From DAOTXN01 sp034435435 (lineage in GTDB: Bacteria > Chloroflexota > Anaerolineae > S140-20): a stretch of 26,484 bases of DNA. The notes beneath the pieces were generated by a model. The model did no database searches and was not told where the DNA came from. It worked only from the letters and a program-made list of their open reading frames with translations. A program made the position numbers and the translations under genes. Every line of letters starts with the position of its first letter. Position 1 is the first letter of the stretch. The DNA lies in contig DAOTXN010000127.1 in NCBI GenBank assembly GCA_034435435.1, positions 1 to 26,484 on the forward strand, in the 5' to 3' direction. Of the stretch, positions 20,443 through 26,484 are shown piece after piece.

Positions 20443-23406
20443 ATGTCCGAAGTGACGCTTCGTCAGTATTGCGAAGAGATCGAAAACTTGGTTGATCAGG
20501 GTGCTTTAGATGCCGCTATCACTCACTGTCAACACATTCTAAAAATATACCCCAAGTACTTGCCGGTCTATGGCTTGATCGGCAAAGCGGCGTTAGAAAA
20601 AGGGGACCAGGAAGCGGCTGCTGACCTGTTCAGTCGCTCACTCACCATGAATCCCGAAGATTTCATCGCTCGCGTGGGAATGAGCATTGCCAGCGACAAA
20701 GATGGGTCGCTGGAACAGGCGGTATGGCACATGGAGCGCGCCTTTGAATTGGCGCCCGACAACCAGGCCGTCGCAGGCGAATTGCGGCGTTTGTACGGAC
20801 GGCGGGATGGCGTAGAGCCGGAAAAGGTCCCCCTCACGCGGGGGGCGCTGGCTAGACTGTACGCGCGAGGAGGGCTGTTTAGCCAGGCGATCAATGAATT
20901 TCGACGCTTGCTAGAGAATGAACCTGGGCGGGCCGATCTACAAATCGCCTTGGCTGAGACGCTGTGGCGGGCCGACCGACGCATCGAAGCCGCCGAGATC
21001 AGCCTGGCCGTCCTGGAACGGCTGCCTTATTGCCTCAAAGCCAATCTCATTTTGGGCGAAATCTGGTCCAAGGGGGGACGAGAGCAAGAAGCCGAGGCGC
21101 ATCTAAAACGGGCTCAACAGATCGACCCGGAAAATCAACAGGCGCACCAATTGTTTGGCGAACGATCTCCCCTAAAACCCATCGAGGTGCGCATTGGCCG
21201 CATGGAATACGTCGCGCCTCCTGCCCCGCTGGAACAAGAGCCGGACTGGCTTCAAGCCCTGGTAGAAGAAAGCGTCGGTCCCGCTGCGGACGACCAGGCG
21301 ATCCCCGATTGGTTGCAAGCCGTAGCGGCTTCGGCCCAAATTGACGTTGCTACCCCGGCGGAGCCTGAGGAGATCGAACACGTCCCAGGCTGGTTGCACG
21401 ACGTGACAAGCGCAGCCGAGGTGGAGATGGGAGCCCTTGGCCCTCTATCTGAGACGTCGCTCCCGGACCTTGACGTTGAAGCTATGCCCGATTGGCTGGC
21501 CGAATTGACCACCACACCGGCAGACCGGGCTGCCGAACCGCTGCTCTTGGAAGAAATTCCCGGCTGGCTGGAGGATGTTCCGGCCCCTTTGGCCGAAGCA
21601 AAAGACGTCGAGATAGGTCCGGTCAAAGAGGTTGCGGTGGAGCCAGGCGCATTGCCTGACTGGCTGTCAGAAATGGCTCCGACCGAAGAAGGCGAGGGCG
21701 AGCCGGGCGCGCTTCCCGATTGGTTATCGGAAATGGCTCCAACGGAAGAAAGCAAAGCCGAACCGGACGTACTCCCTGATTGGCTGGCAGAAATGGCTCC
21801 GGGTGGAAAGCCTGATCTGGCCCCGGCTGAAATTCCAGACTGGCTGGTGGAAATGGCTCCTCCAGAAGCCACCCCGGAGGTTGTGGCAGATCTAGATTTG
21901 CCGCCGGCTGTTGTGCCCGACTGGTTAGCCGAGACACAGCCTACAGGGGATGATCTTGCCGAACCAGAGCTGGAGGAAACCGAACCCGCTCCCGCGCTCG
22001 TGGCTGCCGAGACCCCCGACTGGCTGTCGGAACTGGTTGAAGCCGCCGGCGCGACGCTAGACGAAGCAGAAGAAAAACCGGGCGATTTGTTCAAAGAGCC
22101 AATGCTTGCGACGCGCATGCCACCGGGATCCATCGTGATCGAGGAGCCGGATAAAGAAACACTCGTCTATCCCGAAGGAGCCGGCGGCGAGGTCACAGAA
22201 GCCGAGGCAGAGTTCTTTTCCAGTCTGGACGATCTGTCGCCGGAAGAGGCCTTTGCCGCGTGGGAGCGCATGCTCGCCGAGAGCGAAGGCGAAGTTGAGG
22301 CCGAGGTCGAGGCCGAGGTTGAGGTCGTCCAGCCGGAGTTGGCTGCGGCAGAAATGCCAGATTGGCTGGCCGAGATGGCCCCGGTCGAGGCAGTGGAAGA
22401 GATGCCGGCGGCCCCAGAGCCGGAGGCGGCGCCGACCGAAGCCGACCTGCTGGCGCGGTTGGAAGACCTGTCGCCGGAAGAGGCTTTTGCCGCGTGGGAG
22501 CGCATGCTCGCCGAGAGCGAAGGCGAGGTCGAGGCCGAGGTTGTGGAGCTGGCGACCGAGTTGCCGCAAGATTGGATGGCGCTGGAGGGCGACGCGGCGT
22601 TGTGGGAGGAGGAAGCGCCATCGGCCGAGGTCGCTGCGCCGCTCGCACTGAAAGAAGAGTTGGCCCTTGAGCCAGCAGCCGAATTACCGCAGGATTGGAT
22701 GGCGCTGGAGGGCGATGAGTTGCCGCTGGAAGCCAAGGCTCCGCTCGAAGCGCTTGCGGAGGCCACGCTAGAAAAAGAACCGCTGCTCGAGCCGGCGGCC
22801 CAAGAAGTAGCATTTGAAGCTGAGGCAGCAGAACCAAAAGAGGTTGAAACCTGGGAAGAAGCGGTATTCGAGCTACCCGATTGGGCCGTCGCAGGCGCTT
22901 TGGAGACTCAGGTGGGTCCCGATTGGGTGATGTTGACCGAGGAGGAAGAAGCCGAAGCCCACATAGTGGAAGGACCACCCGTCAGCGCGCCGCCCACCTG
23001 GGAGCCGGTGAAAGAAGAACCCCTTCCCGCCGTAGAGCCAGAAGCGCCGGCGCGCCCCACGTGGGTGGCGGCAGAAGCAGAGCCGTTTGCCAAGGCCCCT
23101 ATTGTAAAGGCTCCCATCGTGACCGAGCCAACGCCGCCCGCTATCGCCAAACCCAAGGACGATCAGGGTCGCCTGGCGCTGGCCCGCGCTTTGTGGGACT
23201 CGGGCCAGAAAAAAGATGCGCAGGCCGAGTACGAACGTTTGATCAAATCGCCGCTACTGGAAGACGTGATCGGTGATTTGGAGCGCATTGCAACCGACGA
23301 AGCAGTCGAAGAACCGGTGTTGCGCCTGCTAGGCGACGCTTATATGCGCGACAATCGCCTATCAGAAGCGCTGGCGACCTATCGCCGCGCATTGGCGAGT
23401 CTGTGA
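20443..23406 (+). CDS. TPR protein with PDWL repeats
   Basis: A 987-residue acidic protein. Residues ~1-245 form about six tetratricopeptide repeats (for example LPVYGLIGKAALEKGDQEAA). Residues ~260-870 are a long low-complexity region rich in Glu, Ala and Pro with some 18 Trp-centred short motifs, mostly [I/L/V/M]-P-D-W-L-x-E. Four of these recur with an exact 60-bp period near 21658-21880. A 21-residue block (LSPEEAFAAWERMLAESEGE) occurs twice 78 codons apart, and LPQDWMALEGD occurs twice. The final ~85 residues return to TPR-like helices (LARALWDSGQKKDAQAEYE). No signal peptide or membrane segment. ATG 20443 follows AGAGGAG. Probably a cytoplasmic scaffold; function unknown. Confidence 0.85.
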   Translation: MSEVTLRQYCEEIENLVDQGALDAAITHCQHILKIYPKYLPVYGLIGKAALEKGDQEAAADLFSRSLTMNPEDFIARVGMSIASDKDGSLEQAVWHMERAFELAPDNQAVAGELRRLYGRRDGVEPEKVPLTRGALARLYARGGLFSQAINEFRRLLENEPGRADLQIALAETLWRADRRIEAAEISLAVLERLPYCLKANLILGEIWSKGGREQEAEAHLKRAQQIDPENQQAHQLFGERSPLKPIEVRIGRMEYVAPPAPLEQEPDWLQALVEESVGPAADDQAIPDWLQAVAASAQIDVATPAEPEEIEHVPGWLHDVTSAAEVEMGALGPLSETSLPDLDVEAMPDWLAELTTTPADRAAEPLLLEEIPGWLEDVPAPLAEAKDVEIGPVKEVAVEPGALPDWLSEMAPTEEGEGEPGALPDWLSEMAPTEESKAEPDVLPDWLAEMAPGGKPDLAPAEIPDWLVEMAPPEATPEVVADLDLPPAVVPDWLAETQPTGDDLAEPELEETEPAPALVAAETPDWLSELVEAAGATLDEAEEKPGDLFKEPMLATRMPPGSIVIEEPDKETLVYPEGAGGEVTEAEAEFFSSLDDLSPEEAFAAWERMLAESEGEVEAEVEAEVEVVQPELAAAEMPDWLAEMAPVEAVEEMPAAPEPEAAPTEADLLARLEDLSPEEAFAAWERMLAESEGEVEAEVVELATELPQDWMALEGDAALWEEEAPSAEVAAPLALKEELALEPAAELPQDWMALEGDELPLEAKAPLEALAEATLEKEPLLEPAAQEVAFEAEAAEPKEVETWEEAVFELPDWAVAGALETQVGPDWVMLTEEEEAEAHIVEGPPVSAPPTWEPVKEEPLPAVEPEAPARPTWVAAEAEPFAKAPIVKAPIVTEPTPPAIAKPKDDQGRLALARALWDSGQKKDAQAEYERLIKSPLLEDVIGDLERIATDEAVEEPVLRLLGDAYMRDNRLSEALATYRRALASL

Positions 23407-23410
23407 AGCC

Positions 23411-23450
23411 GACGAAGGATCAAAGACGAACAGGGCCGTTCTTTATCCTT
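23411..23450. repeat. Heptamer repeats with imperfect hairpin
   Basis: GACGAAG, GATCAAA and GACGAAC are consecutive heptamers at 23411-23431. The first 20 bases differ from 4243-4262 at one position only. AGGATCAAAGACG (from 23416) pairs imperfectly with CGTTCTTTATCCT (23438-23450). The element lies in the spacer before ndk. Confidence 0.65.
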
Positions 23451-23465
23451 GAAAAGGAGCAGATC

Positions 23466-23915
23466 GTGGAACGCACGTTCATCATCATCAAACCCGACGC
23501 TGTCCAGCGCGGCCTGATCGGCCAGATCATCCAGCGTTTTGAGCGGCGCGGCTTGCGCATCGTGGCGATGAAATTCATGCACATCACCGAGCAGTTGGCC
23601 CGGCGACACTATGCGGTGCACGAGGGCAAACCTTTCTACGAACCGCTGGTCTCTTACATCACTTCCAGCCCGGTGGTAGTGATGGTGCTGGAGGGCAAAA
23701 ACGCGATCCAGATCGCCCGTCGCACTATGGGCGCCACCAATCCCGCCGAGGCGGACCCCGGCACCATTCGCGCCGATTTTGGTGTGGAGATCGGGCGCAA
23801 CCTGGTCCACGGCTCCGACGGGCCGGAAACGGCCGCTTTTGAAGTGCCGCTCTTTTTTGATGCGAGTGAGATCGTCTCCTGGACGCGCTCGCTCGACCCC
23901 TGGATTAACGAGTAA
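23466..23915 (+). CDS. ndk: Nucleoside diphosphate kinase
   Basis: A 149-residue enzyme that moves a phosphate from ATP to other nucleoside diphosphates through a phosphohistidine. The fold start 'ERTFIIIKPDAVQRGLIG', the Kpn-loop region 'MGATNPAEADPGTIRADFG' and catalytic H115 in NLVHGSDGPE are all present, and the length is normal. The GTG at 23466 is chosen because AAGGAG (23454-23459) sits six bases before it and the protein then begins exactly as the family does. parB begins eight bases after the stop. Confidence 0.97.
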   Translation: MERTFIIIKPDAVQRGLIGQIIQRFERRGLRIVAMKFMHITEQLARRHYAVHEGKPFYEPLVSYITSSPVVVMVLEGKNAIQIARRTMGATNPAEADPGTIRADFGVEIGRNLVHGSDGPETAAFEVPLFFDASEIVSWTRSLDPWINE

Positions 23916-23922
23916 GAGAGAC

Positions 23923-24816
23923 ATGTCGCACAAACGCGGTCTGGGGCGCGGATTGGATGCCCTGATCCCGGCCGAGTCGCCTTTTGGCCCACCGCCAACA
24001 GCCGGGACCGTCGGCGTGGGACTGCTGGAAGCCGCCGTGGGCGACATCCAACCCAATCCGCACCAGCCGCGTCTCAAGCTGGACGACGAGCAATTGAATG
24101 AGCTGGCCGCCTCAATCCGTGAACACGGTTTGATCCAACCGCTGGTCGTGACGCGCCTGGCGGTTCCGTCCTCTGATGGGATCGCATACCAGCTCATCGC
24201 CGGCGAGCGACGCTGGCGAGCAGCCCAAAAAGCCGGCTTGGAGCGCGTGCCGGTCATCGTCAAAGAGGTCGCCCCACAAGAGATGCTGGAACTGGCCCTG
24301 GTGGAGAATGTACAGCGGGCCGACCTGAATCCGCTGGAAGAGGCGCACGCCTACCGCCAGTTGATCGACGAATTTGGCCTGACTCAGGATCAAGTGGCCC
24401 GGCGGGTGGGCAAAAGCCGCGTCGCCATCGCCAACACGTCGCGCTTGCTCAAGGCTTGCGCAGCGATAAAAAAAGCCTTGTTAGACGAAGAGATCCACGA
24501 AGGGCACGCACGGGCGCTCCTGGCACTGGAGACCGATGAGGCGCAGGAAGCCGCGCTGGCGGTGGTGCTCAAGCAAGGTCTCAACGTGCGCCAAACCGAA
24601 TCGCTTGTGCGTCGCCTGACAGGGGAGGTTGAGCCGCCCCCACCCGCGCCCCCGCCGTCGCCCCAAACCCAATCGCTGGAAACGGCTTTTCGTGAACGGC
24701 TGGGGACCAAAGTGACTTTACAGCGCAATGAAAAAGGAGCCGGGCGCGTCGTGATCCACTTTTATTCTGACGAGGAGCTACAGCACCTCTACGAGCGCAT
24801 CGTCGGGGTGGAGTAA
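23923..24816 (+). CDS. parB: ParB-family chromosome partition protein
   Basis: A 297-residue ParB/Spo0J-type CTP switch and DNA-binding protein. The N-terminal ParA-contact motif KRGLGRGLDALIP is at 4-16, the CTP-binding GERRWRAA at 94-101, ENVQR at 128-132, and the helix-turn-helix 'LTQDQVARRVGKSRVAIAN' at ~153-171. A Pro-rich linker (PPPPAPPPSPQ) leads to a C-terminal dimerisation domain. No parA gene flanks it and I see no parS-like palindrome in the window. ATG 23923 gives the canonical N-terminus; longer starts would overlap ndk. Confidence 0.94.
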   Translation: MSHKRGLGRGLDALIPAESPFGPPPTAGTVGVGLLEAAVGDIQPNPHQPRLKLDDEQLNELAASIREHGLIQPLVVTRLAVPSSDGIAYQLIAGERRWRAAQKAGLERVPVIVKEVAPQEMLELALVENVQRADLNPLEEAHAYRQLIDEFGLTQDQVARRVGKSRVAIANTSRLLKACAAIKKALLDEEIHEGHARALLALETDEAQEAALAVVLKQGLNVRQTESLVRRLTGEVEPPPPAPPPSPQTQSLETAFRERLGTKVTLQRNEKGAGRVVIHFYSDEELQHLYERIVGVE

Positions 24817-24820
24817 TTGA

Positions 24821-24844
24821 CCACCAAGACAGCAAGGCGCGAAG
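24821..24844 (+). repeat. Three degenerate octamers in spacer
   Basis: CCACCAAG, ACAGCAAG and GCGCGAAG follow each other at 24821-24844, directly after the parB stop. They share the AAG-ended pattern of the heptamer repeats elsewhere in the window. Confidence 0.4.
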
Positions 24845-24891
24845 AAAAGAGGACAATCGTTGTGTCTGGGTGATATAGGAGGCAAGCGTTG

Positions 24892-26088
24892 ATGAGAACC
24901 TTTGAACTGGTGCCTGAAAAGCTCAAGCAGGCCACGCAAATTCTAAAAGAAAAAGAGATCGACCTGTGGCTGACCTTTGTGCGCGAGACTCGCCAGTCAC
25001 CCGACCCTAGCCTGGCCCTGATCATGGGGCTGGATCTTACTTGGCAGTCGGCGCTGCTGGTCAGCCGCAAGGGGGAGCGCATTGCCATTGTGGGTCACTT
25101 TGACGCCGAGAACGTGCGGCGCACCGGCGGCTATACCGAGGTGATCGGTTATCACCAGAGTTTGCGCCAGCCGTTGCTGGAAGTTTTAAACCGGCTGGAC
25201 CCGCAATTCATCGCCATCAACTATTCAGAGAACGACCCGGCTGCCGATGGGTTGACGCACGGGATGTGGAGCTTGTTGTTCAGACACCTGGCCAACACGC
25301 CATACACGACACGCCTGGTGTCGGCCGAAGACATCATCAGCGCGCTGCGCGGGCGCAAATCCAAGGGTGAGTTGGCGCGCATCCGCCAGGCCATCGCCAC
25401 GACGGAAAAGATGTTCGCCGAGTTGGGCGGGCATCTGCGGCCCGGTCAGAGCGAGCGCGAGCTGGCCGACTGGGTCCAGGAGCGCGTCGCGGCGCTGGGC
25501 TTGGACTATGCCTGGGAGCCAGAATATTGCCCAGTTTTTAGCGCCGGTCCCGACTCGCCCTACGGCCACGCCATGCCCGGCGATTGGCAGACCGCGCGCG
25601 GCCAGATATTGCAGATCGATTTTGGCGTCAAAGAGCGCGGTTTCGTGGCCGACTTGCAACGCACCTGGTATTTCCTCGACGACGGCGAGACACAGCCCCC
25701 CCCCGACGTGCAGCAGGCCTTTGACGCCGTGCGCGCGGCCATCGAGGCCGGTAAGGCGACGCTCAAGCCGGGCGCCATCGGCTGGGAAGTAGACATGGCT
25801 GGGCGCAACGCCGTTACCAAACGCGGCTATCCCGAATATCAGCACGCGCTGGGCCATCAAATCGGTCGCTCGGCTCACGACGGCTCAACCATCCTCGGCC
25901 CACGTTGGGAACGCTACGGCCAGACGCCGTATAACGTGGTCGAAGAGGGCAACGTGTTTACCCTCGAATTGGGCGTACACGTGCCGGGTCGGGGTTACGT
26001 CGGTCTGGAGGAGGACGTGCTGGTGACGGCGCGAGGTTGCGAATATTTGAGCACGCCGCAGACGGAGCTGTGGTGTGTGAGAGAGTAA
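24892..26088 (+). CDS. M24 family metallopeptidase (second copy type)
   Basis: A 398-residue M24 protein with a creatinase-like N-terminal domain (~1-150) and catalytic domain (~155-390). Metal ligands are D243 (IDFGV), D254 (DLQRTW), H322 (LGHQIG), E359 (TLELGV) and E373 or E374 (GLEEDV), so the two-metal centre looks intact. It differs clearly from the M24 protein at 11064-12323, for example LELGV for LEPGL. It is probably a cytoplasmic Xaa-Pro-type peptidase or a related amidinohydrolase-fold enzyme. ATG 24892 is preceded by AGGAGG at 24877-24882; the TTG at 24889 is not needed. Confidence 0.92.
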   Translation: MRTFELVPEKLKQATQILKEKEIDLWLTFVRETRQSPDPSLALIMGLDLTWQSALLVSRKGERIAIVGHFDAENVRRTGGYTEVIGYHQSLRQPLLEVLNRLDPQFIAINYSENDPAADGLTHGMWSLLFRHLANTPYTTRLVSAEDIISALRGRKSKGELARIRQAIATTEKMFAELGGHLRPGQSERELADWVQERVAALGLDYAWEPEYCPVFSAGPDSPYGHAMPGDWQTARGQILQIDFGVKERGFVADLQRTWYFLDDGETQPPPDVQQAFDAVRAAIEAGKATLKPGAIGWEVDMAGRNAVTKRGYPEYQHALGHQIGRSAHDGSTILGPRWERYGQTPYNVVEEGNVFTLELGVHVPGRGYVGLEEDVLVTARGCEYLSTPQTELWCVRE

Positions 26089-26091
26089 GAA

Positions 26092-26112
26092 GTGAGGAGT
26101 GAGGAGTAAGGG
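26092..26112 (+). repeat. Tandem heptamers GTGAGGA
   Basis: GTGAGGA, GTGAGGA and GTAAGGG stand in tandem just after the M24 stop and overlap the left arm of the terminator. A different heptamer from the GACGAAN group, but the same period. Confidence 0.6.
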
Positions 26113-26134
26113 TAGGCGCGAGTCTGCCCTTTTT
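26108..26134 (+). terminator. Rho-independent terminator after the second M24 gene
   Basis: AAGGGTAG (26108-26115) pairs with CTGCCCTT (26124-26131), eight base pairs including one G-T pair, with an 8-nt loop and five Ts (26130-26134). Confidence 0.72.
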
Positions 26135-26139
26135 GATTT

Positions 26140-26335
26140 GGGTGTGTTTCAAATGAGTTGAAGGGTGAGCACCCCTCAATGGCTCTCAGCACAAAACGGG
26201 GCTGAAAGCCTGGCTTCAGCCAGGAAAACCCGATCAATCGGGGCGTCCGTTCCACTTTTTACTGGGAACCAGCCCGCTTCGGTCGCATCTGGGGACACTC
26301 CCTCCACGCTTCAACTGAAATGAAACACACCCTTG
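26140..26335. mobile_element. Possible MITE-like element with inverted ends
   Basis: GGGTGTGTTTCA... at 26140-26163 matches the reverse complement of 26309-26332 at 21 of 24 positions. The 7-mer TTGATTT lies directly before the left end (26133-26139) and again at 26336-26342, three bases after the right repeat, as a possible target duplication. The ~196-bp interior has no credible gene but contains REP-like hairpins: CCTGGC-TTCA-GCCAGG near 26207-26222 and CCCGA-TCAA-TCGGG just after it. A small non-autonomous transposable element or a structured RNA are both possible. Confidence 0.5.
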
Positions 26336-26342
26336 TTGATTT

Positions 26343-26484
26343 ACACTCAGGAGCCTGGTTGACTGACAAAACTCATTCATAACGGGCATACTGTACAGAG
26401 AACTGAAGTGGCGGTCGGCTCTGATCCTGAGTGCGTGAAGCTATAGCTGGCTCAGGGTCAGGGTCGCTGGACAGGTGAAGCCAG
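26343..26484. other. Non-coding tail with nested hairpin
   Basis: No gene is seen in these last 142 bases. CTGATCCTGAG (26421-26431) pairs with CTCAGGGTCAG (26451-26461), ten Watson-Crick pairs plus one G-T pair, and encloses the perfect palindrome AGCTATAGCT (26439-26448). It may be a transposon end or a structured RNA that continues beyond the window. Confidence 0.45.

Noticed and set aside
21641..21880. 60-bp period repeats as a CRISPR array.
   Set aside because: The repeats are coding, stay in frame, vary at synonymous positions and encode a PDWL peptide motif; no cas genes are present.
21252..22133. Ser-rich open frame on the minus strand opposite the TPR protein gene.
   Set aside because: It mirrors the acidic repeat codons of the plus-strand gene and has no independent start signal or domain.
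1..26484. tRNA, rRNA, riboswitch or tRNA(Sec) genes.
   Set aside because: Gaps between genes are short and none showed a cloverleaf, a CCA end or a known riboswitch core on inspection by eye. A covariance-model search would be needed to exclude them.

Overview
The window looks like GC-rich bacterial chromosome, most likely from an uncultured Chloroflexota (Anaerolineae-like) organism. That placement is an inference. It rests on the GC-rich coding style, several -10 boxes lying only 6-8 nt before a start codon (probable leaderless mRNAs), a DUF4956-type membrane protein, and a TPR protein full of Pro-Asp-Trp-Leu (PDWL) repeats. There is no rRNA or tRNA marker to prove it.

Region 1 (1-7054, + strand) is a branched-chain amino acid/amide-type ABC transporter operon with unusual architecture. 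The first protein, cut by the window edge, carries the tail of a BMP/PnrA-type binding domain followed by a complete LivK-type binding domain. The second fuses a LivK-type binding domain without a signal peptide to a LivG-type ATPase. LivF-type ATPase, an enlarged LivH-type permease and a LivM-type permease follow, and a terminator hairpin closes the operon. Spacers between the first genes hold low-complexity inverted repeats and heptamer repeats.

Region 2 (7058-13004, + strand) is a tightly packed accessory cluster: MNT-HEPN toxin-antitoxin pair, selA, hicB-hicA, a solitary DNA methyltransferase, a DUF5647-like small protein, an M24 peptidase and a second HEPN-MNT pair in reverse order. Many junctions overlap by 1-43 nt. 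tsaD follows, then a truncated MerR-type regulator.

Region 3 (14236-19140, - strand) reads efp, a Cys-rich small protein, a DUF4956 membrane protein, a membrane-anchored beta-propeller protein with an M15-peptidase-like tail, and a PfkB-type kinase. efp has a perfect consensus promoter, and the propeller gene has its own promoter that appears to give a leaderless mRNA.

Region 4 (19213-26484, + strand) holds a histone-deacetylase/AcuC-type gene with tandem promoters, a 987-residue TPR protein with PDWL repeats, ndk, parB (no parA beside it) and a second M24 peptidase with a terminator. The last ~400 bases are non-coding. They contain a ~196-bp element bounded by imperfect 24-bp inverted repeats and a possible 7-bp target duplication, then a separate strong hairpin.

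The strongest candidates for something undescribed are the signal-less binding-protein/ATPase fusion inside the ABC operon and the selA-containing toxin-antitoxin cluster.
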